64,000 bases of DNA from Microbacterium sp. ET2. Its GTDB lineage: Bacteria; Actinomycetota; Actinomycetes; Actinomycetales; Microbacteriaceae. The notes beneath the pieces were generated by a model, which saw nothing but the letters and a program-made list of their open reading frames with translations, did not search any database and was not told the origin of the DNA. A program made the translations under genes and the position numbers. Numbering within the stretch: the first letter of the stretch is position 1; every line of letters starts with the position of its first letter. The stretch spans positions 2,604,001-2,668,000 of the forward strand of contig NZ_CP128170.1 of the NCBI RefSeq assembly GCF_030347395.1, given 5' to 3'. Of this stretch, positions 8,445-16,706 are shown in pieces.

Positions 8445-8908
8445 GCCTTCGCGCCGCGAGCGCCGACGATCTCGGCGCGATCATGGTGCTCGAGCGCGCC
8501 GCCTTCGGCGGCGACGCCTGGTCGGACGACGTCATGCGCGCAGAGCTCGCCTCCCCGCACACCTGGTACGTCGTCGCCGAGGAGGACGGGCGCCTGGTCG
8601 GGTACGCCGGGCTGCGCGCTCCGGCGGGCTCGAGGGATGCCGACGTGCAGACCATCGCACTCGACGAGACGGTGCGCGGGCGCGGGCTCGGGCGCGAGAT
8701 CTTCCGGGCGCTGCTCGACGAGGCGGGTCGCCGCGGCGTCAGTGACGTGTTCCTCGACGTGCGGGACGACAACACCCCCGCGCAGAGCCTGTACACCTCC
8801 GAAGGGTTCGAGGCGATCGGGCGGCGCCCGAACTACTACCCGGGCGAGGGGGTCGACGCGATCGTGATGCGGCTGCGGCTCGCCGCGCGGGAAGGGGGCG
8901 CCGCATGA
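8441..8908 (+). CDS. rimI: Ribosomal-protein-alanine N-acetyltransferase
   Basis: A GNAT-fold acetyltransferase, by family the enzyme that acetylates the N-terminus of ribosomal protein S18. It has 155 residues. [24 protein letters not shown] holds the acetyl-CoA pyrophosphate loop (R/Q-x-x-G-x-G), and [29 protein letters not shown] is the RimI-type C-terminal motif. GTG start overlapping the tsaB stop; its own stop overlaps tsaD by 4 nt. Substrate assignment rests on the tsaB-tsaD context. Confidence 0.9.
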   Translation: MSLRAASADDLGAIMVLERAAFGGDAWSDDVMRAELASPHTWYVVAEEDGRLVGYAGLRAPAGSRDADVQTIALDETVRGRGLGREIFRALLDEAGRRGVSDVFLDVRDDNTPAQSLYTSEGFEAIGRRPNYYPGEGVDAIVMRLRLAAREGGAA

Positions 8909-10041
8909 ACCGGCGCGAGCCCCTCGTCCTCGGTATCGAGACGAGCTGCGACGAGACCGGGATCGGGATCGTCCGCGGCCGCACCCTGCTGTCGAACACG
9001 ATCGCCAGCAGCATGGACGAGCACGCCCGCTACGGCGGGGTCGTGCCCGAGGTCGCCGCCCGTGCGCACCTCGAGGCGCTGCAGCCCGCGATCGAGGCGG
9101 CGCTCGCCGAGGCGAACGTGGGCCTCGACGACCTCGACGCCGTCGCCGTGACATCCGGCCCGGGGCTCGCCGGCGCGCTCATGGTCGGGATCGGTGCCGC
9201 GAAGGGCCTCGCCGTCTCCCTCGGTAAGCCGCTGTACGCGGTCAATCACCTCGTGGGACACATCGCCGCCGACATCCTCGATCAGGATGCCGGTCCCCTC
9301 GAATACCCCACCGTCGCCCTGCTCGTGAGCGGGGGGCACACCTCACTCCTGCTGGTGCGCGACCTCACCGGCGATGTCGAACTGCTCGGCGAGACCGTCG
9401 ACGACGCTGCCGGCGAGGCGTTCGACAAGGTGGCGCGGGTGCTCGGGCTCCCGTACCCCGGGGGTCCCGAGATCGATCGCGCCGCGGCATCCGGAGACCC
9501 CACGGCCATCCCTTTCCCGCGGGGGCTGTCCCGGGCATCCGACATGGCCGCGCACCGCTACGACTTCTCCTTCTCAGGGTTGAAGACCGCGGTCGCCCGG
9601 TTCGCCGAGGCGAACCCGGAGATGCTGGCGGATGACGCCGGGCGCGCCGACATCGCCGCATCGTTCCGTGAGGCGGTGGTCGACGTGCTGGTGACGAAGG
9701 CGCTCAACGCCTGCCGCGATCACGGTGTGCCGCGCCTGCTCCTGGGCGGCGGGGTGATCGCCAACCGGCGCCTGCGCGAGGTCGCGCTCGCGCGCGCGGC
9801 GGCGGCCGGGGTGGCCGTGCGCATCCCGCCGTTCTCGCTGTGCACCGACAACGGCGCGATGATCGCCGCGCTCGCCGCCGAGCTGATCGCCTCCGGGGCC
9901 GAGCCCTCGGCCCTGGGGTTCGGGGCGGACTCGACGCTGCCGGTCACCGAGATCCAGGTGGCGGTACTTGAAGCAAGCCCCGGAGGGGCGCGGCCCGAAG
10001 CGGGCCCCGGAGGGGCGCGGCCCGAGGGAGCGCGGTCATGA
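8905..10041 (+). CDS. tsaD: tRNA N6-adenosine threonylcarbamoyltransferase
   Basis: Transfers the threonylcarbamoyl group to A37 of tRNA. It has 378 residues. [16 protein letters not shown] is the ASKHA phosphate loop, and NHLVGHIAA carries the two metal-binding histidines (HxxxH). [29 protein letters not shown] and [14 protein letters not shown] complete the family pattern. The last 20 or so residues are a low-complexity PGGARPE tail, coded by a 27-bp direct repeat, and lie outside the conserved fold. The stop overlaps the next gene by 4 nt. Confidence 0.96.
   Translation: MNRREPLVLGIETSCDETGIGIVRGRTLLSNTIASSMDEHARYGGVVPEVAARAHLEALQPAIEAALAEANVGLDDLDAVAVTSGPGLAGALMVGIGAAKGLAVSLGKPLYAVNHLVGHIAADILDQDAGPLEYPTVALLVSGGHTSLLLVRDLTGDVELLGETVDDAAGEAFDKVARVLGLPYPGGPEIDRAAASGDPTAIPFPRGLSRASDMAAHRYDFSFSGLKTAVARFAEANPEMLADDAGRADIAASFREAVVDVLVTKALNACRDHGVPRLLLGGGVIANRRLREVALARAAAAGVAVRIPPFSLCTDNGAMIAALAAELIASGAEPSALGFGADSTLPVTEIQVAVLEASPGGARPEAGPGGARPEGARS
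9977..10030 (+). repeat. Two 27-bp direct repeats inside the tsaD tail
   Basis: Units at 9977-10003 and 10004-10030, each starting GCCCCGGAGGGGCGCGGCCC, encode two [13 protein letters not shown] nonapeptides in frame. Confidence 0.8.
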
Positions 10042-10496
10042 GCACCCCGGAGCCCCCCGCGCCGGGCGCCCCCCGCATCGAGCCCCCGACTGAGGACGTC
10101 GCCCCCGTCGGCGAGGAGTCGGTGCTCCCCGGCCACCACCGGGGCGGCTTCCACCGAGCGCCCACGGCGCCCACGGACATCGCCGTCACGGCGACGGGCC
10201 CGAGCCCCGACCCCGAACCGCTCGTGCTGTGGGCGCCCCGGGAAGACCCTCCGCCGCGCGCGGCGCTCGCCGCCTGGGCGCTCTTCTTCTCCGTCGTCGG
10301 ACTGGTGGTCTCGCTCTTCGTGGGGTGGGGGTTCCTTCTCGGCCTCGTCGGTGTGGTGACGGGGATCGTGGCGCTCTTCCGTCCCCTCGAGAGCCGCCGC
10401 ATGGCCGGATGGGCGATCGCCCTCGGCATCCTCTCCCTCGTCTACAGCGCCGGCTGGCTGTGGTTCGCCGCGACGCAGGCCGAGCTCTTCGCCTGA
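10038..10496 (+). CDS. Two-helix membrane protein (DUF4190-like)
   Basis: A 152-residue protein with a Pro-rich, probably disordered cytoplasmic N-terminus of about 70 residues ([14 protein letters not shown]...). Two membrane segments follow: [39 protein letters not shown] and [21 protein letters not shown], with a charged ESRR linker. That layout is like DUF4190 proteins, which are common in Actinobacteria and of unknown role. ATG overlaps the tsaD stop, so it belongs to the tsaB operon by position. Confidence 0.75.
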   Translation: MSTPEPPAPGAPRIEPPTEDVAPVGEESVLPGHHRGGFHRAPTAPTDIAVTATGPSPDPEPLVLWAPREDPPPRAALAAWALFFSVVGLVVSLFVGWGFLLGLVGVVTGIVALFRPLESRRMAGWAIALGILSLVYSAGWLWFAATQAELFA

Positions 10497-10540
10497 TCCG
10501 CGCGCCCCGCCCCGCCCCGCCCGCCTCCACCGCCACCCCT

Positions 10541-10613
10541 CCGTTTGGGGCGCGTTTCTCCGGTTGGGGCGCGACGATTCCGCCCCGAACGGAATGGGCC
10601 GCCCCAAACGCGG
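10541..10613. repeat. Inverted repeat between convergent genes
   Basis: CCGTTTGGGGCGC (10541-10553) pairs with CGCCCCAAACGCGG (10600-10613), with an inner dyad GGTTGGGGCG / CGCCCCGAAC. It lies between two convergent genes and might end both transcripts, but lacks a T-run. No second copy is seen in the window. Confidence 0.55.
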
Positions 10614-10640
10614 CCATGGGCGGGGCGGGCCGGGGTCGGC

Positions 10641-11852
10641 TCAGGCTGCCGGCACGCGATCGGCGAGGATCGCCACGCGGGCGCCCGCGACGCGCGTGAG
10701 GATGAGAGTCGCCTCGCCGTCGCCCCGGAGCTTGAGCTTTGTGCGCAGCGTCGCGGGGTCGACATCCACTCCGCGTTTCTTGATCTCCAGCCGCCCGATG
10801 CCGCGCTCGCGGAGGGCGGCGCCGAGCTTGCGGATGTCGGTGGGCAGCGTCTCACGCACCCGGAACGTCGACACGAATGGACTCGTCAGCTCGGTGTCGG
10901 AGGTGAGGTAGGCGACGCGGTCGCTCAGCATGCCCGCGCCGAGAGCGCGGGCGATCTCGCCGATGAGGCGGGCGCGGATGACGGCGCCGTCGGGTTCGTG
11001 GATGAACGCGCCGAGCGCCCGCACCGGCTCGTCGGGGGAGTCAGCGGGGGCGGTGAGCTCGACCGCGGAGGTGCCGCGGAGCACCAGCGCCGCCCGGCGC
11101 ACCCCCTCCCGCGCAAGCGCGCCCGACCAGAGCACCAGCTCGATCGTCGACCCGTCGGCGCTCACCCACTGCGCCTCGACATCGTCGGGGATGAGGTCGC
11201 GGTCCATGCCCGGCCCGAGCTTGACGCCGGTGGGGTGGCGGGAGGCGAGTCCGAACACCCAGTCGAGCGGCGGCGACCATTCGGAGGACGCGGTGCGGGT
11301 CGTGTCGCCGTGGCCGGCGGTACGGCGGGCGGGGTCGAGCCAGAAGGCATCCGGGTTTCCGAGGGCCGTGAGATCGGATGCCGCGGCCTCGGCCGTCGCA
11401 TGACGCACCGTGACGAGGTCGCCGAACGGGGCGAGGTTATAGGCGGCGATCGCGGCGGTGATCTCGTCGGCGTCGACGGCGGTGACGCGGAGGCCGAGGG
11501 CGGCGAAGCCCATCGCGTCGCCGCCGATGCCGCAGCCGAGGTCGGCGACCGAGGTCATCCCCGCAGCGCGGAATCGGTGCGCGTGGTGCGCGGCGACCGA
11601 CAGGCGGGTCGCCTGCTCCAGGCCCGCGCGGGTGAAGAGCATCCCCGCGGCGAAGGCGTCGAACTTCGCCGTGGCCCGCTCGCGAAGCCGGGCCTGCCCG
11701 ACGACTGCCGAGACCAGGTCGGGGGAGTGGCCGGCCTTTCGGAGGCGCGAGACCGTGGCGGCGACATCCGCTGCCGTCTTCACAGGCGGCAGATCGTCGA
11801 GGAGCCGCAGTCCTTCGGGGGTCAGGAGGGCGGCGAGTTCGGCCTTGTCCAC
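10641..11852 (-). CDS. SAM-dependent methyltransferase with THUMP-like C-terminal domain
   Basis: 403 residues. Residues 1-90 are helical. A Rossmann methyltransferase domain follows with motif I VADLGCGIGGDAMGFA, acidic motif II VTAVDADE, and DAFWLDPARRT in the position of the catalytic (D/N)PP(F/Y)-type motif. The C-terminal 120 residues, ending LKLRGDGEATLILTRVAGARVAIL, fit the THUMP-like domain described for a widespread, uncharacterised bacterial family that may act on RNA. The start is a GTG at 11852 with TAGGCT 6 nt upstream. Confidence 0.82.
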   Translation of the reverse strand: MDKAELAALLTPEGLRLLDDLPPVKTAADVAATVSRLRKAGHSPDLVSAVVGQARLRERATAKFDAFAAGMLFTRAGLEQATRLSVAAHHAHRFRAAGMTSVADLGCGIGGDAMGFAALGLRVTAVDADEITAAIAAYNLAPFGDLVTVRHATAEAAASDLTALGNPDAFWLDPARRTAGHGDTTRTASSEWSPPLDWVFGLASRHPTGVKLGPGMDRDLIPDDVEAQWVSADGSTIELVLWSGALAREGVRRAALVLRGTSAVELTAPADSPDEPVRALGAFIHEPDGAVIRARLIGEIARALGAGMLSDRVAYLTSDTELTSPFVSTFRVRETLPTDIRKLGAALRERGIGRLEIKKRGVDVDPATLRTKLKLRGDGEATLILTRVAGARVAILADRVPAA

Positions 11853-11858
11853 CCGGCA

Positions 11859-11864
11859 AGCCTA
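11859..11864 (-). promoter_or_regulatory. -10 element of the THUMP-like methyltransferase gene
   Basis: Minus-strand TAGGCT, 6 nt before the GTG at 11852. Confidence 0.55.
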
Positions 11865-11926
11865 GGTGCGGCGGAGCATCAGATCCCGAAACCCCACCCG
11901 ACCCCGAACCCCGAAACCCCGCACCG

Positions 11927-11969
11927 CACCCCTAGGGGAACCCCGAAAGGCTCCGGGGTCATCCCGGAT
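11927..11969 (+). promoter_or_regulatory. Putative regulator-binding region upstream of iniB-like gene 1
   Basis: Contains CACCCCTAGGGGAACCCC, then GAAAGGCT, CGGGG and ATCCCGGAT. The same order of blocks (ACCCC-TAG-AACCCC-AA-T-CGGG-CCC-GAT) occurs on the minus strand at 18507-18548, in front of iniB-like gene 2. Both end about 60-70 bp before the start codon. A GACACT hexamer at 11992-11997 could be the -10, with no good -35, which would suit activator-dependent initiation. Confidence 0.45.
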
Positions 11970-12039
11970 GTCGGGGATGGCACCTGAGGCTGACACTGAT
12001 GGAGCAAGGCCAAAGGCTTCCAGCGAAAGGGATGGGCGA

Positions 12040-13029
12040 ATGCCTGACATCGAGGACAACTTCAACGACAACTTCTCCGACAACAACGTCGGCGTGGTCG
12101 GCAACGACGACAACAACATCGGCAACGTCGCCTCCGGCAACGAGAACTCGGGCAACACCGCCGTCGGCAACGTCGTCGGCAACGAGGACAACTCGGACAA
12201 CTCCGACAACTCCGACAACTCGGTCAACGACTCGGGCAACATCGCCGTCGACGACTCGGTCAACGACTCGGGCAACATCGACGTCGAGGACTCGGGCAAC
12301 AGCGCCGAGGACTCCTTCAACGACACCGACGTGGACGTGGACGTGGACGTGGACGCGTCCGACAACTCGGACAACTCGGACAACTCCGACAACTCCGACA
12401 ACTCGGACAACTCGGTCAACGACTCGTACAACGACGCTTACGAGAACTCGTTCAACGACTACGAGCTGAACGACGACTCGGTCACGGTGGGTGTGCGCCA
12501 GTACAACACCAACGTCAACAACGACTACCTCTTCCACGGCGCCGGCGCCGGTGGCGCTGCCGCTGCTGCGGCCGCGGGTGGCTCGTTCATGATCGACAAC
12601 CGTGCGACGATCGTCGACCAGTCCGCCAACCAGGCGATCAACGCCGACGGCAACGTCACGCAGTTCTTCGGTCAGTCGGCCGTCGTCGCCTCGGGTGACA
12701 TGTCCACCGCCGCCGGTGACGACGCCACCGTCGACAACTCGGTGACCGAGGTCTCCATCGGCGACATCTCCATCGGCAACGAGTGGAACGAGCTCTCGAT
12801 CAGCGACTCGTTCAACGACGAGTCGACCACCGAGGTCAACCAGTGGGAGCTCGACATCGACGACTCCTTCAACGACGACTCCACCAACACCATCGTGGAC
12901 GTCGACGTCGAGGACGCCTTCAACGAGTACGAGTACACCGAGGTCGACACCGACGTGGACTGGGAGAACAGCGGCAACTTCTTCAGCCCCGACGCCGGCA
13001 CCATCAACGACAACGAGGTTGACCTCTGA
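12040..13029 (+). CDS. IniB-like acidic repeat protein 1
   Basis: A 329-residue protein of extreme composition: Asp, Asn, Ser, Glu and Val dominate, with almost no Lys or Arg. Residues 1-160 are NDNFSDNN- and DNSDNSDN-type repeats plus a DVDVDVDVDAS run. An Ala/Gly linker follows. Residues about 185-250 form a core beginning IDNRATIVDQSANQAI and containing ASGD and TAAGDDATVDNS; this core is shared with the protein at 17732-18445. The tail repeats SDSFNDEST-like units. It lacks the IniB N-terminal domain. The start at 12040 has AAAGGGA 8 nt upstream. No signal peptide or membrane helix is visible. The relation to mycobacterial IniB is inferred from the shared core and dynamin neighbours. Confidence 0.7.
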   Translation: MPDIEDNFNDNFSDNNVGVVGNDDNNIGNVASGNENSGNTAVGNVVGNEDNSDNSDNSDNSVNDSGNIAVDDSVNDSGNIDVEDSGNSAEDSFNDTDVDVDVDVDASDNSDNSDNSDNSDNSDNSVNDSYNDAYENSFNDYELNDDSVTVGVRQYNTNVNNDYLFHGAGAGGAAAAAAAGGSFMIDNRATIVDQSANQAINADGNVTQFFGQSAVVASGDMSTAAGDDATVDNSVTEVSIGDISIGNEWNELSISDSFNDESTTEVNQWELDIDDSFNDDSTNTIVDVDVEDAFNEYEYTEVDTDVDWENSGNFFSPDAGTINDNEVDL

Positions 13030-13057
13030 GTCTGACTCCGGTTCAGTAACGAACACA

Positions 13058-13095
13058 CCTTGCCCGGCCACCCCTTGGGGAGTGGCCGGGCAAGG
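13058..13095 (+). terminator. Rho-independent-type hairpin after iniB-like gene 1
   Basis: A perfect 14-bp stem CCTTGCCCGGCCAC / GTGGCCGGGCAAGG with a 10-nt loop, about 30 bp after the stop, followed by a short CGTTT. Confidence 0.85.
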
Positions 13096-13145
13096 CGCGT
13101 TTACCGCCGAGGAGGGCGGCAGTACTCGCGCGCCGGAGATTGGCG

Positions 13146-13151
13146 TAGCGT
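13146..13151 (+). promoter_or_regulatory. Possible -10 element of the dynamin-like gene pair
   Basis: TAGCGT. If used, the leader would be about 25 nt to the GTG at 13183. Confidence 0.35.
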
Positions 13152-13182
13152 GTGAGTGGGGATGCACGACCAAGGGGGATGC

Positions 13183-15090
13183 GTGACGAGTAACACGAAC
13201 GGCGGCAGCGTCGCGGCGAGCCGAGGGCAGCAGAGTCAGGATGTCGCACTGCCGCCGATGGCGCAGAGCGAGACCGGGAAGAACCTGGTCAGCCTGGTCG
13301 ACAACATCGGGATCCTGGCGCAATCAGCCGGCCGCAGCGATCTCGCCGACCGGCTGCATCACACCCGTGATCGCCTCGAGGACCCGAACGTCCGCGTCAT
13401 CGTCGTGGGGGAGTTCAAGAAGGGCAAGAGCAAGCTCATCAACGCCCTCGTGAATGCCCCGGTCTGCCCCGTCGACGACGATGTCGCCACCAGCGTGCCG
13501 ACCGCCGTGGGGTACTCCGAGACTCCCGGCGCCTGGGTCGTCACGCAAAAGGAGGGCGAGCCCGGTGTCGTCGAGCGGCTGGCGGTTCCCCTCGAGAATC
13601 TCGCCGACTACGTGTCCGAGAAGGGCAACCCGCAGAACGAGCAGCAGATCGTCGGCGCCGAGGTGGCGCTGCCCCGTGAGCTCCTGAAGGGCGGCCTGCG
13701 CCTCGTCGACTCTCCCGGCGTCGGCGGGCTCGACTCCTCCAACGCGCTGACGACGCTTGCGGCGCTCTCGAGTGCGCACGCGGTGCTCCTGGTGTCCGAC
13801 GCCTCGCAGGAGTACACCGAGCCCGAGGTGCAGTTCCTCCGCCACGCGATGCGCGTGTCGCCGAACGTGGCCGCCGTCATCGCGAAGACCGACCTCTACC
13901 CTCACTGGCGCGAGATCGAGCAGATCGATCGTGGGCATCTCGGCGACGTCGGCGACGTGCCGGTGTTCTCCGTCTCCAGCGACCTGCGTCTCATGGCGGC
14001 GCAGATGCAGGACCGGGAGCTCAACGACGAGTCAGGGTTCCCCGCGCTCGTCTCCCACCTGCGCCGCGATGTCCTCGGCCGTGCCGAGGACATCCAGGCC
14101 CGGTCAGCCGTCCACGACCTCGTCTCCGTCGTCGACCAGCTCAAGATGTCGCTCAATACGGAACTGAGCGCCATCCTGCACCCTGAAGACACCCCGCGGA
14201 TGATCGCCCAGCTCGAAGACGCAAAGGCGCGGGCCGAGGAGTTCCGCGGGCGCTCCTCGAAGTGGCAGACCGCGCTGAACGACGGCGTCGCCGACCTCAT
14301 CTCCGATATGGAGCACGACCTGCGCGACCGGCTCCGCCGGGTGCAGCGCGAGGCCGAGAACGCCATCGACGAGGGCGACCCCGGCCCCATCTGGGATCAG
14401 ATGACCGAGTGGCTCGATCAGCGCATCTCCGCCGCCGTGTCCGAGACATTCGTCTGGACCGATGAGCGGTCGCGCTGGCTCTGCGAGGAGGTCGCCGATC
14501 TCTTCCAGGAGGGCGAGACCGAGATCCCGCTCGTGTACGTCGCCGACACGGCGGGCGTGCTCGACCCGGTCGATCAGATCTCCCATCTCGACCCGGGCAC
14601 CCTCGGCGCCGCCGAGAAGATCTTCATCGGGGTGCGCGGTTCCTACGGCGGCGTGCTGATGGTCGGACTCGCCACCGGACTCATCGGGCTGTCGCTGATC
14701 AACCCGCTCTCCCTCCTCGCCGGCGTCCTCGTGGGGCGTCGCGCATACCGGGAGGACATGGGCAACCGTCTTTCGCGGCGCCGGTTCGAGGCGAAGAACA
14801 TCGTCCGCAGGCACATCGACGAGGTGATCTTCCAGGTCTCCAAGCAGTTGAAGGACCGCCTTCGGATGGTCCAGCGTGGGGCGCGCGACCACTTCGGCAG
14901 CATCGCCGACGAGCTGCACCGCTCGCTGTCGGAGGCGGTCCTCGCCGCCAAGCAGGCCGCCGGCTCGTTCTCGGCGAACCAGGATCAGCGGGTCAAGCAG
15001 CTGCAGGCGCAGATCGCCCAGATCGAGACGGTGCGCTCGAAGATCCCCAGCGTGCCCCCCATCAAGCAGCTGGAGACTGTGCGACGGTGA
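13183..15090 (+). CDS. Dynamin-like GTPase, IniA-like
   Basis: A 635-residue bacterial dynamin-like protein. GTPase motifs: G1 GEFKKGKSK near residue 76, a Thr-containing G2 ATSVPT, G3 DSPG near 176, and G4 AKTD near 234. A long helical stalk follows, then a hydrophobic paddle or membrane hairpin near 490-516 (GLATGLIGLSLINPLSLLAG), and a further helical return ending in a coiled-coil-like QLQAQIAQIETVRS. This is the layout of mycobacterial IniA, which binds and remodels membranes. The 3' end overlaps the next GTPase by 4 nt. Starts at 13156, 13162 and 13183 are possible; 13183 (GTG) has AAGGGGG just upstream. Confidence 0.85.
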   Translation: MTSNTNGGSVAASRGQQSQDVALPPMAQSETGKNLVSLVDNIGILAQSAGRSDLADRLHHTRDRLEDPNVRVIVVGEFKKGKSKLINALVNAPVCPVDDDVATSVPTAVGYSETPGAWVVTQKEGEPGVVERLAVPLENLADYVSEKGNPQNEQQIVGAEVALPRELLKGGLRLVDSPGVGGLDSSNALTTLAALSSAHAVLLVSDASQEYTEPEVQFLRHAMRVSPNVAAVIAKTDLYPHWREIEQIDRGHLGDVGDVPVFSVSSDLRLMAAQMQDRELNDESGFPALVSHLRRDVLGRAEDIQARSAVHDLVSVVDQLKMSLNTELSAILHPEDTPRMIAQLEDAKARAEEFRGRSSKWQTALNDGVADLISDMEHDLRDRLRRVQREAENAIDEGDPGPIWDQMTEWLDQRISAAVSETFVWTDERSRWLCEEVADLFQEGETEIPLVYVADTAGVLDPVDQISHLDPGTLGAAEKIFIGVRGSYGGVLMVGLATGLIGLSLINPLSLLAGVLVGRRAYREDMGNRLSRRRFEAKNIVRRHIDEVIFQVSKQLKDRLRMVQRGARDHFGSIADELHRSLSEAVLAAKQAAGSFSANQDQRVKQLQAQIAQIETVRSKIPSVPPIKQLETVRR

Positions 15091-16706
15091 CGAGCACGGT
15101 TCGCGACGACGCAGCGAAGCTGCTCGCGTCGGCCCTGGAGATCTACGACGAGTCGTCCGCCACCCGGACGGCCCTCGAGGACCTGCACCGGCGGCTGCAT
15201 GAGCCCTTGCGGCTCGCCCTGGCCGGCATGGTGAAGGCCGGCAAATCCACGCTGCTGAACGCCATCCTCGGCGAGAAGCTGGCGCCGACGGACGCCGGCG
15301 AGTGCACGCGGGTGGTGACCTGGTACCGGTACTCCACGACCCCGAGCATCACGCTGCACCCTCACGAGGGGGAGCCGCGTCGGATGCCGATCAAGCGTGA
15401 GGCCGGGCGTCTGGTTCTCGAGCTCGACGGCATCGCGGCCGAGGAAGTGGCCTGGATCGATGTCGGCTGGCCGTCGACGGGCCTCCGCTCAATGATCCTC
15501 ATCGATACCCCCGGGATCGCCTCGCTGTCGACGGACGTCTCGGCACGGTCGACCGCGTTCCTCGTTCCGGAAGCGCGCCCCTCTTCGGCGGACGCGATCA
15601 TCTACCTGATGAGGCACCTCCACGCGTCGGACCTGAAGTTCCTCGAGTCCTTCCGCGACACGGCGGCGGGGTCATCCGAGACGGTCAACGCGGTGGCTGT
15701 GCTCTCGCGTGCCGACGAGATCGGCTCCGGACGCATCGACTCGATGCTCTCGGCGCAGAAGGTGGCGCGGCGGTACGAGAAGGACGGCGATCTGGCCTCC
15801 CTGTCTCTGGGCGTGGTGCCCGTCGCGGGCCTCCTCGCCGAGAGTGCCAAGACGCTCCGGGAGAGCGAGTACTCCGCCTTCAAGGAACTGGCAGCCCTGC
15901 CCCGCGACGACCGCGAGCGGCTCATGGTCTCCGCCGATCGGTTCGCTCGCCCGTCGGACCTGACGTCCCTCAGTGAGAAGGTGCGCAAAGACCTGTTGGC
16001 GCGTTTCGGCATCTTCGGCGTGCGCCTCGCCGTCGCCCTGATCCGTGGTGGAGCGTCGACGTCGACGGATGTCGCTGCCGAGCTGGTCCAGCACAGCGGA
16101 CTGAACGAGCTCCAGGGATTCGTGCGGGAGCAGTTCCGCACGCGCGGCGCAGACCTGAAAGTCCGTGGAGTCCTCGATGGGCTGGAGCAGACGATCCGTG
16201 AGGACCCGCGGGAGGGGACGCAGTCCATCCTCGCCGGTATCGAGCGCATCCGCGCCACTGCTCACACCCTTCGCGAGCTTTCGCTGCTGTCCCAAGCGCG
16301 GGCGTCCGGCCTCCCGCTGCGCGCGTCTGATTCGGCGAAAGCCGAGCGGATCATCGGCGGGCAGGGCGTGACCCCGACCGCGCGGCTGGGGCTCGACGAC
16401 GAGGCGCCCGACGAGACCGTGCGCGAAGAGGCCGACACGCAACTCGCCTACTGGCGCTCCCTCAGCCAATCGCCGTTGACCGAGCGGGCTGCCGTCGAAG
16501 TCTGCCGTGTCGTCATCCGCAGCCTCGAGGAGATCGCGTCAGAAGTCCTCGGCCCCGCCCGCGGGGCGGACGTCGACTCGACGGGCCGTCCAGCGCAGCG
16601 CGTTGGGGAAGGTGCTGAAGAGCAGAGCGAGGACGGCGAGCCCCGCCTGGGCGATGAAGAGCTGCTCGAGCATGGCTCCGTACTCTCCGGTCCCGACAAA
16701 CTCTAG
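15087..16706 (+). CDS. Dynamin-like GTPase, IniC-like
   Basis: A 539-residue second dynamin-family GTPase, translationally coupled to the first. G1 GMVKAGKST near residue 47, G2 in AGECTRVVTWY, G3 IDTPG near 141, and a G4-like LSRADE. The block KDLLARFGIFGVRLAVALIRGGAST is typical of IniC. It lacks the clear membrane hairpin of its partner, as with IniA/IniC pairs, suggesting a hetero-oligomer. The conserved part ends about SLEEIASEVLG; the last 50 residues are Glu/Gly-rich, with no family character, and are read from the antisense of the next gene (168-bp overlap). Confidence 0.82.
   Translation: MTSTVRDDAAKLLASALEIYDESSATRTALEDLHRRLHEPLRLALAGMVKAGKSTLLNAILGEKLAPTDAGECTRVVTWYRYSTTPSITLHPHEGEPRRMPIKREAGRLVLELDGIAAEEVAWIDVGWPSTGLRSMILIDTPGIASLSTDVSARSTAFLVPEARPSSADAIIYLMRHLHASDLKFLESFRDTAAGSSETVNAVAVLSRADEIGSGRIDSMLSAQKVARRYEKDGDLASLSLGVVPVAGLLAESAKTLRESEYSAFKELAALPRDDRERLMVSADRFARPSDLTSLSEKVRKDLLARFGIFGVRLAVALIRGGASTSTDVAAELVQHSGLNELQGFVREQFRTRGADLKVRGVLDGLEQTIREDPREGTQSILAGIERIRATAHTLRELSLLSQARASGLPLRASDSAKAERIIGGQGVTPTARLGLDDEAPDETVREEADTQLAYWRSLSQSPLTERAAVEVCRVVIRSLEEIASEVLGPARGADVDSTGRPAQRVGEGAEEQSEDGEPRLGDEELLEHGSVLSGPDKL

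Noticed and set aside
11959..13323. Val/Asp-rich minus-strand frame opposite iniB-like gene 1
   Set aside because: Mirror of the DNS/DVD repeats; no ribosome binding site and no homologous features.
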